From: Chryseobacterium limigenitum
Lineage (GTDB): Bacteria > Bacteroidota > Bacteroidia > Flavobacteriales > Weeksellaceae
DNA length: 64,000 nucleotides
Direction: 5' to 3'
Assembly (NCBI RefSeq): GCF_900114875.1
Contig: NZ_FPKW01000002.1
Coordinates: 398,590-462,589, forward strand
The stretch's first letter is position 1. Every line of letters begins with the position of its first letter. The position numbers and the translations under genes are program-made. Positions 29,758-39,302 of the stretch are shown one piece after another. Below the pieces are notes generated by a model. It saw only the letters and a list, made by a program, of their open reading frames with translations. It had not been told where the DNA came from and did not search any database.

Positions 29758-30144
29758 ATGAAAAAATTTATACAAAATCTCTTCGGTAAAAAGACAGCAT
29801 CTCTTGCCAATTTTCCAATAACATTGCTCTTTTCTACACGGAATGCAGATGGAAAGGTTGTTGAATCTGAGGTTTTTGAGCAATGGCTGTATTATGTGAT
29901 CAACAGAATCCCAGCAACTATGGATTGTATTTCTGATACGGTTACCAATCTCTCAATGTCAAAGCATTATCAAGCTATTGAAGAAGAAATACTGATCGTA
30001 AAAATTCAAAGTTCCGATTATTCGATTACCTCAGATGAGCTGGAACAAATTATTGCTTCATTCTTAAAGTTCGGCAAAAATATCTTTCAGAGTTACGTAA
30101 ATTATTCTGTGAATGGTATAAACTATACACTTCCCGTTTCTTAA
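29758..30144 (+). CDS. Small protein, unknown
   Basis: The 128-residue protein begins MKKFIQNLFGKKTASL and has mixed alpha/beta composition with no signal peptide, membrane helix or motif that I recognise. It is the second gene of a same-strand cluster with membrane and vWA proteins. Function unknown. Confidence 0.65.
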   Translation: MKKFIQNLFGKKTASLANFPITLLFSTRNADGKVVESEVFEQWLYYVINRIPATMDCISDTVTNLSMSKHYQAIEEEILIVKIQSSDYSITSDELEQIIASFLKFGKNIFQSYVNYSVNGINYTLPVS

Positions 30145-30227
30145 ACTGCAATTTCTGACCAACAGTTAAACTGTATGTTCCATTGCAACAGCCCCCAAGT
30201 CATATTCCTCTTGTTTTCTAAATTATT

Positions 30228-30236
30228 GGGGGGGGG
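30228..30236 (+). repeat. Run of nine G
   Basis: A G9 tract lies in the AT-rich leader about 38 nt before the membrane-protein gene. It could vary in length and alter expression, or be an assembly uncertainty. Confidence 0.6.
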
Positions 30237-30273
30237 TCTTCTAAAATAGTCATTAAAAATAAAATATCAAATC

Positions 30274-31056
30274 ATGACACCTGTTTATCCACATTCAGAC
30301 GAGTCTACCAAGGGAGTGATGTACTTCATCGCAGGTAAAGAAGGAACTCCGGCTTCTTCTTTAACCGACAGTCGCAATGTCACTCTCTTGGCTACCACAT
30401 CTCTCACCATTGCCATTTTATTTGGTGGTTCTATCGGATTACTTATGAACAATTATCTTGATAACGGCATGGTTAGCTTCGGTATTTTCCTGCTGATCAG
30501 CTTTCTGCTAATACTGGTCAATAAAATGCTGTTCCAATTCCAGTCACAGCATCAGGGAAAGTTAGTTGTAATACTAACCTATATCATTTTTTATTTAGTG
30601 CTTTCTTACGTTGCAGTGGTTCAACTTATGACGTTCTATTATCTTCAGCCAGAGATCAATACCATCAATAATTCCGAGAGCAGTATCTCCATGTTTTCCG
30701 CAATGATCCAAGTTATAGGCCATTTAGAATTGGAGCAGAAGAAATCTCTACAACAATTCCAGTCGATATGCTTTATAATACCCTTCGTATTGTCCCAAAC
30801 ATTACTACTCATCAATTATATGATCCTTCGGAACAGAACCATGAGCCACCCCGAGTTTCAACTGGAACAAATTAGGCTGGAAATTCAACAGGCAATTCAA
30901 AAAAAACAAAAAGAATATGTCCAATTATTTCAAAATCCAACATCGACTGATGAGCTTTTTGAAGAAGGTAATTCTGAAGAACAACGCTCAGAAACTGCTC
31001 AGAGATTACTTCAGGAGATTGCCTCTCTTAAATCGGGACTTCAATATCTGGATTAA
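30274..31056 (+). CDS. Membrane protein with C-terminal coiled coil
   Basis: The 260-residue protein has four predicted membrane helices (about 32-52, 58-77, 90-112 and 166-186) and a charged, Gln/Glu-rich C-terminal coiled coil (about 195-255). No enzyme motif is visible. The arrangement recalls DUF4407-type membrane proteins, but I cannot confirm that. The next gene starts 26 nt later and has the same helix plus coiled-coil make-up, which suggests that the two form a complex. Confidence 0.65.
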   Translation: MTPVYPHSDESTKGVMYFIAGKEGTPASSLTDSRNVTLLATTSLTIAILFGGSIGLLMNNYLDNGMVSFGIFLLISFLLILVNKMLFQFQSQHQGKLVVILTYIIFYLVLSYVAVVQLMTFYYLQPEINTINNSESSISMFSAMIQVIGHLELEQKKSLQQFQSICFIIPFVLSQTLLLINYMILRNRTMSHPEFQLEQIRLEIQQAIQKKQKEYVQLFQNPTSTDELFEEGNSEEQRSETAQRLLQEIASLKSGLQYLD

Positions 31057-31082
31057 AAAAATTAACATAAAAATTATACATC

Positions 31083-32912
31083 ATGCAAAAGTTAAAACAA
31101 TTCTTGGCTTCGCTTCTTCCCACTTTCAGAAAAAGAGATGAGCTGGCTCGATCTAAAGATTTCCTACAGCGCTTAATAAATTCAGAAACAGAAGATTTAC
31201 GGAAGTTAGCCTTGACTAAAATTCCTCAAAAAATTTCAATTTTTGAATTTAAAGATAGTTCTATCGCAAGGTTTATCTCTGAACTGAACGCCATTAAAAA
31301 CAAACACCTGGCTCAATGCAAAAACTTTAAAACTGACCTCAAACGCTATTTAAACTTTGTTTTACTTGAAGATAAAAGCAATGAAATAATGGCAGTTGTG
31401 GAGCAGAAAGAATTGGCTGAGGAAAAATTAAGATTACACCAACTTCATCAAAATCATTCTGATCTTTTAGCAAGTGATATTCATACCACCCAATCGGATA
31501 TTGCATCAAAAAAATTACACTCAGAAGCTTTAAAAGCTACCGATCATTTAAAAATGGTAGAGATGAAAGGGACGGCTATTCATCTAGCACACGCAGAACA
31601 CGTGCGATTAAAAGAATTGAGTATTGAAAATTCTAAGAAGGCTTTAGAGGAATTGGGTTCCTTACCGAAAGAACTTGAAGCACCTCACTATCCTGATGCT
31701 CCTGAATTTGATTTGAATGTGAACGTGGGTGTGAGTACTGAAAGTAACACGAACGCCACTTCTTCTTTTGACGCAAAAAGTACCCCAAATGATGTAGCAC
31801 CATCTCAAAAGAAAATTGAAAAAATTGCTGAGAAGCTAGCCAACTTCGCCCGTAAAATAGAATTTACTAAACCTGTTGATGAATTTACGTTGTTATCAAA
31901 TCATTTAGAAAAACAAATGACTTATGGTTATCGATTCGGAGAAATTTATAATGATGAAGAAACGCCTGAAGAGGATATAGTGCTCGAAAATGAAACCTCT
32001 CAATCGATTCATATTCCGCCCATAAAAGAAAATTCAGTGTTGGCTACCGTAGAAAAAAAGGAGGTTTTTATCATCAATGGAATCAATTTACTGGCGGTAA
32101 TTCCTGAAACCATTATTATGGCTACTGCGGTAAGTTTTATTTTTCATGTAGATCGCGACAGTTGGGAGTTTTGGCTAATGGGTATGGCTTTCCTATTATT
32201 CTCTAAGAATATTTCCATTCTGCTTATCAATCCGGTTTTGAAATACTTTAAAAGTAACGGTCAATTATTCCGAATAAAGAAAATGGCAGTCAACAGGCTG
32301 ATGTTTACGGTTTTCGTGCTCTCGTTTTTGTATTGTATTTCGGTATCCAATTTATTCCTTGAAATGTCCTACAACGAGCAACTGACCCAAAAGTATGTTT
32401 TGCTTAAAAAGGAATATGTAAGTGCAACAAAAAATACCGCTCTGCAAGATGATGTTTCCACCGCTTCAACACAGGAAATGAAAGATAATGAACAACAATT
32501 AAAGCGTCTAAAAGACAAACTATTTGTCGCAAATGACGAACCTACACTTCTACAGATCATCACAATTTGTTGTACTATGGCGATTACGCTTTTATGTTCC
32601 AGTTTATTGAATGCTATCGGATTCATCTTGGGTACATCGCTTTTCTTAAGAAGAAAACTAGAGAAAACAACAAACAGCATAACACATTTGCAGGAGCTTT
32701 TTGATACCACTAAAACAGAACTGGGATTATTCCGTGCTAAAAGCCACCGTATTATAAGACTGTATTTTGAATTGGAGTATCTACACCGCTTGACGGATAA
32801 TAACCTGTCTCCGCATACCACCATCCATCAGTCAAAAAATTTCGAGGAAACTTTATTACCACTTAATGGTAAAAACCGCTCTTCCCACAATTATCAAAAT
32901 CATACTTCCTAA
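31083..32912 (+). CDS. Large coiled-coil membrane protein
   Basis: The 609-residue protein has an N-terminal half (1-230) dominated by long charged helices, probably coiled coil. Four hydrophobic helices lie at about 335-355, 360-385, 400-425 and 475-505, with a charged helix between the last two (about 430-470). The C-terminus is another coiled coil. It probably forms an oligomeric membrane scaffold with the preceding gene's product and the vWA lipoprotein. I do not recognise a family. Confidence 0.65.
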   Translation: MQKLKQFLASLLPTFRKRDELARSKDFLQRLINSETEDLRKLALTKIPQKISIFEFKDSSIARFISELNAIKNKHLAQCKNFKTDLKRYLNFVLLEDKSNEIMAVVEQKELAEEKLRLHQLHQNHSDLLASDIHTTQSDIASKKLHSEALKATDHLKMVEMKGTAIHLAHAEHVRLKELSIENSKKALEELGSLPKELEAPHYPDAPEFDLNVNVGVSTESNTNATSSFDAKSTPNDVAPSQKKIEKIAEKLANFARKIEFTKPVDEFTLLSNHLEKQMTYGYRFGEIYNDEETPEEDIVLENETSQSIHIPPIKENSVLATVEKKEVFIINGINLLAVIPETIIMATAVSFIFHVDRDSWEFWLMGMAFLLFSKNISILLINPVLKYFKSNGQLFRIKKMAVNRLMFTVFVLSFLYCISVSNLFLEMSYNEQLTQKYVLLKKEYVSATKNTALQDDVSTASTQEMKDNEQQLKRLKDKLFVANDEPTLLQIITICCTMAITLLCSSLLNAIGFILGTSLFLRRKLEKTTNSITHLQELFDTTKTELGLFRAKSHRIIRLYFELEYLHRLTDNNLSPHTTIHQSKNFEETLLPLNGKNRSSHNYQNHTS

Positions 32913-32929
32913 TATTTAAAATTATCACA

Positions 32930-33748
32930 ATGAAAAAATTCAATCAATTCTTCATCAGAATTAAAACCGACTTAGTAAAAACCAAATTTTTAGTTGCAGT
33001 TTTCTGTTTTCTGCTTTTATCCTGCAACAAAAAGCAGGAAAACAATTCCCAACAGGAAAAATCCGTCATCGTTGTCGTCCAGGATCTTTCAATGTCGATG
33101 AATCCTTCTTCATCTGAAATTGCTCAGGAACGGAAGTTTGTATCCCGATTTTTAGAGAAAGGAATGACCTCTAAATTCGATTTAATGTTACTGTATTCTA
33201 ATTCGACTTCAAATTCGGTCACCAATAATTTTAAAATTGAGTGGCAAGTAACAGAGAAAGCATCTTCGGGCTATCAAAGCAAAAGTGCTAAAATGCTTGA
33301 GGAGTCTGCAATAGAATCCGAAAATGACGAACAAAAATCGACAATGATTAATAAGATGTGTAAAAAACTCTTTGATGAAATGCCGAAGCAAAAGTCTTCA
33401 CAAACAGAAATCATTGAGCTTATTGCAGAGTTTGAGAAATTAAATGGTAGATATTCTGATATTAAGGTTCTCTTCATCAGCGATTTGATACAATCCAGCA
33501 GTCTGGCTAATTGGGATTCAGACTTCCCGAAAGACAAAAAAGATGCAGAAAATAAAGCACAAACTGATACGGAAAAGCTGAAAAATAAATTTGGTCTTTC
33601 CGACACCGCTCTAGGTAAGGTGACCCAAATTTCCGTTCTGATTCCAGCTTCGGTGGACAAAAAGAAAACCATAACGCCACAATATTATTACAATACGTTG
33701 TTTGGGAATTTTAGCTACCATAAACCGATTGAGTGGAATTCGTTATAA
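32930..33748 (+). CDS. von Willebrand factor A-like lipoprotein
   Basis: The 272-residue protein has a lipoprotein signal (LLLSCNKK, Cys near residue 32). A vWA-like domain follows: the strand VIVVVQDLSMSM has the DxSxS-type metal-site motif, and VLFISDLIQSSS fits the later Asp strand. vWA domains bind partner proteins through a metal ion. It follows the coiled-coil membrane protein by 17 nt and is probably the envelope-facing member of the same complex. Confidence 0.7.
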   Translation: MKKFNQFFIRIKTDLVKTKFLVAVFCFLLLSCNKKQENNSQQEKSVIVVVQDLSMSMNPSSSEIAQERKFVSRFLEKGMTSKFDLMLLYSNSTSNSVTNNFKIEWQVTEKASSGYQSKSAKMLEESAIESENDEQKSTMINKMCKKLFDEMPKQKSSQTEIIELIAEFEKLNGRYSDIKVLFISDLIQSSSLANWDSDFPKDKKDAENKAQTDTEKLKNKFGLSDTALGKVTQISVLIPASVDKKKTITPQYYYNTLFGNFSYHKPIEWNSL

Positions 33749-33828
33749 CCTAATTCAACTTTCACAGAGGCGGTTGAAATATTACTGCCTCTATTTTAAA
33801 TAATCTACAATCATGAAATAAAAACATC

Positions 33829-34431
33829 ATGGAAAATTTATTAAATAAAAATGACATAAACATATTTTTAGACCTTGAGTTTGCAAAATATAATAAGCAG
33901 AGAAAAGAAGAATTGATTAGAAATTTTTCTACTATGCCTTCTGATGAACCATTCTCACAAAGGCTCAATGACTGGCTTGTCTCGTGGTATAATGATCAGA
34001 AGGATCATGTACACTTTGAATTCGTTACTGAAGACGATTTCAATCCGAAAGATATTAAAGGTACTTTAAATCGATACATAGAACGTTTTGAGAAGGAACG
34101 GGTTATCAGAATTTGGACCGGATCGTCAGATAATTCGATGTTCGGAAATGAAGCAGTCAATGTTTTATATCGTTGTTTCCACGACTATGTTCATATAACC
34201 CAAAAAGCAGGCTTTGATTTCGCTGGAGAGTCTTTTACGGCTTTAGTCCAAGCCTCTCTTATTCCATCAGACTGGTTGCTGGAAAAACAATTGATTATGA
34301 CAGATATCGTAGGTTTAAATCTCTATCACCGAGCCCATAACAAGGAATATGTTGTAGATCAACGCCAATTCATAATAGACTTTTTGAAAAATCCAGCTGA
34401 TGCAATATTTAGAAAGCAGATTGCTAAATAA
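33829..34431 (+). CDS. Conserved-looking protein, unknown
   Basis: This 200-residue soluble protein has a distinctive segment, LYRCFHDYVHITQKAGFDF (about 115-133), with several His and Asp that could bind metal. It has no signal peptide or membrane helix. It belongs to the same-strand cluster between the vWA lipoprotein and an HTH gene. Function is unknown. Confidence 0.65.
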   Translation: MENLLNKNDINIFLDLEFAKYNKQRKEELIRNFSTMPSDEPFSQRLNDWLVSWYNDQKDHVHFEFVTEDDFNPKDIKGTLNRYIERFEKERVIRIWTGSSDNSMFGNEAVNVLYRCFHDYVHITQKAGFDFAGESFTALVQASLIPSDWLLEKQLIMTDIVGLNLYHRAHNKEYVVDQRQFIIDFLKNPADAIFRKQIAK

Positions 34432-34506
34432 ATCATTCTGTAAATATTTAATTAGAAAATACCGATTAATAAAAAAGCAGTATCAATTACCTTAAAAAAC
34501 AAAGCG

Positions 34507-34803
34507 ATGAATTTTAATTTTAACGACCCTAATAAGCCTATCCAGATTATTCAAATTGATACTCTAAGTCTTTTTGAAATCATAAAACAACTCAAGCCCT
34601 TATTGTCAGAAAAAACAACTCCCAAAAAGTGGCTTACTCTTAAGGAAGCTAAAACCTTGCTGGGAATTAAATCTTCGACTACTATTCTGAAGCTAAAGAA
34701 CGAGGGCAAGTTACGTTATTGCAATCTCACAAGTAAAAAAATATTGTACGATTATGATTCTATTATGGAATATCTAAAGTCAAATGCGGAGGATACGTTT
34801 TAA
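34507..34803 (+). CDS. Excisionase-type helix-turn-helix protein
   Basis: In this 98-residue protein, residues 40-90 form a MerR/HTH_17-like winged helix: WLTLKEAKTLLGIKSSTTI, then LKNEGKLRYCNLTSKKILYDYDSI. Such small proteins in Bacteroidetes mobile elements act as excision or regulatory factors. It is the last gene of the plus-strand cluster and faces the CHAT operon. Confidence 0.75.
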   Translation: MNFNFNDPNKPIQIIQIDTLSLFEIIKQLKPLLSEKTTPKKWLTLKEAKTLLGIKSSTTILKLKNEGKLRYCNLTSKKILYDYDSIMEYLKSNAEDTF

Positions 34804-34966
34804 AGTCCCTTTACTATACCAAATTTTGGAGATGCTAACGATTACAATTCAATAATCAAATTTTATAAAGCCACAGTATCTTTTATTTTGTTGAGCCCAA
34901 AATTTTCTTTCAAAGCATCTCGAATAAAATTGTGCTTATGTAATGTTTAAATACTTACACTTAGGG

Positions 34967-36019
34967 TTATAATTCTACTGAAATTCCGCTATCGGTTGTT
35001 GTTGGATAGTGCGATTTGAATTTCATTTCTTCCTGAATTTCTTCAGTTCTCCACAACGAATTATATTCTGACGTATAATTGAAGTAAATATTGCATGGAG
35101 CATTCCCTTCAATGACGGATCTTATGCATTCCTCATGCGGTAAATGATATCTGTCTCCATTGGTTGAAACCAAAATATGTTTTGCTTTAATTTCATTAAT
35201 GATACTTTTATCAGTACTTCGCTTGCTTCCGTGATGAGCCAGTTTCCAGGCATCCAGTTTCAGCTTATCCGATTGAGATTTCAGAAGTTTTATTCCTGAC
35301 AACAGTGCTGCTGAAGGAGAATCTCCTGCAAAAAGGCATGATTTGTCTTTATATTTTCCGATAAAAGCTATAGAGCTGTTATTGGCTACACTTTTATCAG
35401 CTCCGCCTCCGAGTATATTTGCAGGGAGAGATACCGGTTCATCATATCTGGTATCGTTTTTCAGTTGTTTTTCAATAGTTCCTTTTTCATTGATTTTTTT
35501 GAGCTCTTTTTTCCAATCAAGGCACAACTCCCTTAACGCTTTTACAGAAGGAGCTAATAAAGTTATTTCAAAACCTCCTGCAAGTGTAATTTGAGGGAGC
35601 TGCGCAGTATCTCTCACAGCTATTGCATTTCCTGAAAAGACACTGTTGTGAGACAGTTTATTCTTAATAATAAGATGGCTTAAATATTCTCCTTGTAAAA
35701 CTCCAAGAAGACTTTCCATAATATCTTTTTTATTAAGCTGCTCAAAGCCGTTAAACCATACTTCTTTTACCTTATAGGGGAGTGGTGAACTATTAAGGAA
35801 AGTTACGATTCCGTCAATATGATCAATATCAATGTGAGTGATTATTAGCAATTCAATTTCTTTCATTTTGGGAGCAACCTTCTTTAAGCCTGCAATCATT
35901 TTTTCATATCCGTAGTACGGACCTCCGTCAATGAGGATATAATGAGGTTCTTTCGGTGTACCATATTCTATCAGGATAGCATCACCGAATAATGCGGGAA
36001 GTAAATGAATATTATACAT
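34967..36019 (-). CDS. MBL-fold hydrolase, ComEC/Rec2-like
   Basis: The preferred start is the ATG at 36017-36019 (MYNIHLLPALFGDAILIEYG), giving 350 residues and a start just after the CHAT gene's stop. Metallo-beta-lactamase motifs are clear: ILIDGG, the HxHxDH-type THIDIDHIDG (about 62) and LAHHGSKRSTD (about 275), a pattern typical of the ComEC C-terminal domain. Stand-alone MBL proteins of this type are frequent partners of defence and conflict proteins and may cleave nucleotides or DNA. It is the last gene of a four-gene operon. Confidence 0.85.
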   Translation of the reverse strand: MYNIHLLPALFGDAILIEYGTPKEPHYILIDGGPYYGYEKMIAGLKKVAPKMKEIELLIITHIDIDHIDGIVTFLNSSPLPYKVKEVWFNGFEQLNKKDIMESLLGVLQGEYLSHLIIKNKLSHNSVFSGNAIAVRDTAQLPQITLAGGFEITLLAPSVKALRELCLDWKKELKKINEKGTIEKQLKNDTRYDEPVSLPANILGGGADKSVANNSSIAFIGKYKDKSCLFAGDSPSAALLSGIKLLKSQSDKLKLDAWKLAHHGSKRSTDKSIINEIKAKHILVSTNGDRYHLPHEECIRSVIEGNAPCNIYFNYTSEYNSLWRTEEIQEEMKFKSHYPTTTDSGISVEL

Positions 36020-36020
36020 A

Positions 36021-38480
36021 TTATTTAGCGATTTTAATTTTCCAGTCTGCGTCACCATGTGCGAGCAGAGTAAGAGCCATCATCATTCCTTTTGCAAGAA
36101 GCCTTTGTCTGAGACGAAGTACAATTTCTCCGAATCGTTTACTTTTTCCGGCTTCACTTCGCAGGATTTCAACAAGTTCACTGACTATTACTGTTGCTGC
36201 TTCACCTGTTATTTTTGTAAAGTTTGATAGTACCATGGCAGCTCCTTTTCTAATGATAAAACTTACGGTATCAAATAAATAGGCATTGGTATTTACAGTT
36301 TCACATCCTATAAGGATAACAAATGGAGGTTGGGATTTGTAATTATTTGTATTAAGATACCTTTCGTCAAAATGGGTCATGGGTAAAAAATCTCCGCTTG
36401 CAATTTCCAGAGCATCTACCGCAGCAATATCATCATTTTCAACGTGCACTATCAGAATTAAGGTGTCGGGATCTGTTACCGGAATTGTATTTTCCCAGTC
36501 TATCCAGCTTTTAATTTCGACAGGAGTTTCATGAGCCTTATGATTCAATGTATTTTTCATTTTATCATAACTGCCTGGAACTGCGGCATCAACCCGTTCT
36601 GTACTTGCATACATCATTTTTTTTAAAATATCAATGGAGGGTCTTGAATCATCGGGTTCAAAACGGAGAATGAAATCTGAGCCTTCTTTGTTCAGATCTT
36701 TAGGAAACTGGTGTCTTTCTATAACCTGACTCAATCCCCAAAAACCAAACGGACAAATCGTATTATATTCCTCATCCTGTGTTTTTAAGCATCCGCAACA
36801 TTTGCCTTTTTCCAATGCTTCTTTTGCATGGGTACATAGAGATGCGTCACGTGTAGGAGGTTTTAAAGTATAAGCAAAATCAATAGGTATGTATTCTTCT
36901 CTATTGCTCAGTAATTGTAAAGGGCCGTCTAATTTAATTTCTTTTAAAAATTGCTGATATAGCAAATACCCATTATTGGCAAGCTGAATGAATAATGTAA
37001 TGTTATCAGGGTCTTCCAGAGCAGCTGGGTTATTCATTAAAGCTCCTCTTTCAATAAGCTCTTTAATTCTATCTATTATTACTTTCAGGCTATTGGTATA
37101 GGTAAGGTTTTCAGATTTTCGCTTTTGAAAAGTGGTTAAGGAATTTTTTTTGCCATTTTTTTCTATGGTAATACTTGCACTGAACAGACTTTGTTGGGAA
37201 AGGTTGTCTAAATTCTTTAAAATTACTGATGTCTTTAACTCAGGTCCATTTTGAAAGCTGGAATTATTTGATTGTCCAACTGGAATGCGGTATAGGACTT
37301 CATGAATTTTTTTGCCCTTATAGTAGGCTCCTATTTTAGCCTCTAATATTGCTTTTTTTGTACTTGTTGTAAAATCTATTTTAGCAATTGAGCTTTCTCC
37401 TTCACGGGGTAAGGTAATGCTCTTACGATGTAATTCTTTACTATTTTTGAAAGAAATAACAAGATCAATATTGATTTTTTTTAATTTTTTATCCTCAAAT
37501 ATTTTCTCAACTTCAATTTTCTGATCTGCAATTGTCCAACCATGAGAGATATCCTTATATCCAATATTTACCCACAGTTGATAAGAAGTTTGCGGTAATA
37601 AATACTTATTTGCAAATGATTTATCTTTCTTGTTATATACGGAAGCTCTTAGATATCTTGGTCCACTTGGTTTTGTTTGATACTCTCCTTTATCTTCGGG
37701 TACAACTTCTATAAGTTTAGCGGATTCAAGCTCTGCATTGACGTTGTTAACAGAATAGGAAATATCCGTAATAGAATTAGCCAATTCCCCCTCAAGATCA
37801 TAAGAAAAATTACTACTGTTTTTTTTTATGAAAGCAGAAAGCTCTCGGGAATGCATTGTTTTTGATCCAAATCCGGGAATATTAATTTTGAATTTCTCAT
37901 TGCGCGGAAATGAAGGTGAGCCAGTCCGTTTTCCTATTTTTGTAAGATAATCGGAAAGTTTTGTTTTGGTATTAAGATTAGGAGATATATAGGATTGCAG
38001 AATCTCTGCATCAGAGGCTTCAATAGCTTCTACAACTCCTTTATTCTGAGAAAGCTCTGTCATAAACCCATCATACCATTCCGGGATTTTAAGGTCAGAA
38101 TGAATAAAATAAAGACCTCCGGCTTCCGTTCTCTTGGTCCATAATTTTGCAAATTGGCTCAATGGAATTAGCTCTTTATTTTTACCCAGAAAATTTTTTT
38201 CCTCAATGATAATGATAATATCTGTATTGGTAATTTGAGTTTGAGGAGAACCTTCAAAAAAAATTAAAGCTTCTTTATACCCTTTAAAAAGCAGAATGTT
38301 AGAGAAAAAAAAATTTTGCAGATGGCTTTTTTCAGGTTTGACAATATCATAATAACTTAAAGTTTTTAATGACCTAGAATTTTGAAATTCCAGGTCTAAA
38401 CTATTGCTTATGTATAATTTTACAGGCCACTCCCATGTAATATTTTTAGCCTTGGGAAGTTTTGTATTTTCATTATCCAT
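36021..38480 (-). CDS. CHAT-type caspase-like protease with long N-terminal region
   Basis: Of 819 residues, the N-terminal 480 or so are beta-rich and unrecognised. A Cys cluster at about 552-575 (KCCGCLKTQDEEYNTICPFG) is followed by FWGLSQVIERHQF, which I associate with CHAT-like proteins. The C-terminal 170 residues fit a CHAT protease: LILIVHVENDD (His strand), PPFVILIGCET (catalytic Cys in the GCET motif) and GAAMVLSNFTKITGEAA. CHAT proteases are activated to cleave a partner effector in several defence systems. The gene lies 10 nt from the 261-residue protein and 1 nt from the MBL gene, so they form an operon. Confidence 0.75.
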   Translation of the reverse strand: MDNENTKLPKAKNITWEWPVKLYISNSLDLEFQNSRSLKTLSYYDIVKPEKSHLQNFFFSNILLFKGYKEALIFFEGSPQTQITNTDIIIIIEEKNFLGKNKELIPLSQFAKLWTKRTEAGGLYFIHSDLKIPEWYDGFMTELSQNKGVVEAIEASDAEILQSYISPNLNTKTKLSDYLTKIGKRTGSPSFPRNEKFKINIPGFGSKTMHSRELSAFIKKNSSNFSYDLEGELANSITDISYSVNNVNAELESAKLIEVVPEDKGEYQTKPSGPRYLRASVYNKKDKSFANKYLLPQTSYQLWVNIGYKDISHGWTIADQKIEVEKIFEDKKLKKINIDLVISFKNSKELHRKSITLPREGESSIAKIDFTTSTKKAILEAKIGAYYKGKKIHEVLYRIPVGQSNNSSFQNGPELKTSVILKNLDNLSQQSLFSASITIEKNGKKNSLTTFQKRKSENLTYTNSLKVIIDRIKELIERGALMNNPAALEDPDNITLFIQLANNGYLLYQQFLKEIKLDGPLQLLSNREEYIPIDFAYTLKPPTRDASLCTHAKEALEKGKCCGCLKTQDEEYNTICPFGFWGLSQVIERHQFPKDLNKEGSDFILRFEPDDSRPSIDILKKMMYASTERVDAAVPGSYDKMKNTLNHKAHETPVEIKSWIDWENTIPVTDPDTLILIVHVENDDIAAVDALEIASGDFLPMTHFDERYLNTNNYKSQPPFVILIGCETVNTNAYLFDTVSFIIRKGAAMVLSNFTKITGEAATVIVSELVEILRSEAGKSKRFGEIVLRLRQRLLAKGMMMALTLLAHGDADWKIKIAK

Positions 38481-38490
38481 GACTTTACAT

Positions 38491-39276
38491 TCATTTTATA
38501 GGTGTCATTTCAACATCAACTACTTCAGAAGCCTGATTTTTTGGTACAGAAGATCCAAGTACAGAAGATTTAATTTCCTGCTCTCTCTTTTTATCTCTTA
38601 CGGTAAGTTCAAATTCAAAATCAACATTGGTAGTAGTATATTTGTGTTTGTTGATTCCCAATTTGTCAAAATCTCCATGCAATGTGGTATAGCTGTTAAT
38701 AATACTTCCGATTGGCTTGTCTTCCACATTTTTAAGGTATTTACCTGCTACTTTGGCAATGCTGGTGATAAGGTCTAAAGCTGCTGTTACAGGAGTAGCT
38801 TTTGAAGCCATGGAAGCTATTTGTCCGGCAATAGATTTATAATCTGAATCATCTTTAATCTGTGACATGATTTCTCCAGCTTCACGAAGTCCTTTTTTAG
38901 ATTTTACCACAGAGCAGAATACATGGATCTGATTTGGTGATTTCGATGAGGTAGCAGAAGATTGCCAATAATAAATAGTTTTATTGATTGGTAAATATTC
39001 ATGATCGCCTATTCGCGGAAACCCCTGAAGGTCTATGCCTCCGATCATTTGATTTCCTGCGTCTCCCACTACAATAACAAGGCAATAAAGGCTTGCTCTG
39101 CCGGGGAAGAAAAGAAAAGGCTCCGTTTTGTTATCTTTAATGTAAGGGGGAAGTAATCTTAGTTCCACTCCGCTTACGGAGGATGAATGATCTATATCTC
39201 CTAAAACAGAAGAAGGAGGTGTTTCAACAAGAGGACTTCTGTAAAGAATGTCGTCGGAAAAAAATTGAATAGCCAT
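38491..39276 (-). CDS. Unknown protein encoded next to the CHAT protease; candidate effector
   Basis: The 261-residue protein has a beta-rich N-terminal half (about 35-125, with GRASLYCLVIVVGDAG). A small-residue, amphipathic helical stretch follows (about 148-184, IAGQIASMASKATPVTAAL), then a beta hairpin and a charged C-terminal tail ending MTPIK. I know of no family. Because it sits between a CHAT protease and a membrane amidohydrolase, it could be the protease's substrate, but no cleavage site can be proposed. Bacterial gasdermins are of similar length, yet I see no gasdermin features. The stop is TGA, with TAA one codon later. Confidence 0.55.
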   Translation of the reverse strand: MAIQFFSDDILYRSPLVETPPSSVLGDIDHSSSVSGVELRLLPPYIKDNKTEPFLFFPGRASLYCLVIVVGDAGNQMIGGIDLQGFPRIGDHEYLPINKTIYYWQSSATSSKSPNQIHVFCSVVKSKKGLREAGEIMSQIKDDSDYKSIAGQIASMASKATPVTAALDLITSIAKVAGKYLKNVEDKPIGSIINSYTTLHGDFDKLGINKHKYTTTNVDFEFELTVRDKKREQEIKSSVLGSSVPKNQASEVVDVEMTPIK

Positions 39277-39302
39277 AATTTTGTGATTTTAAGGTTAATA
39301 TT

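Noticed and set aside
38491..39276. Gasdermin next to a caspase-like protease
   Set aside because: Length and context fit, but there is no N-terminal Cys of the palmitoylated type and no sequence pattern I know from bacterial gasdermins.
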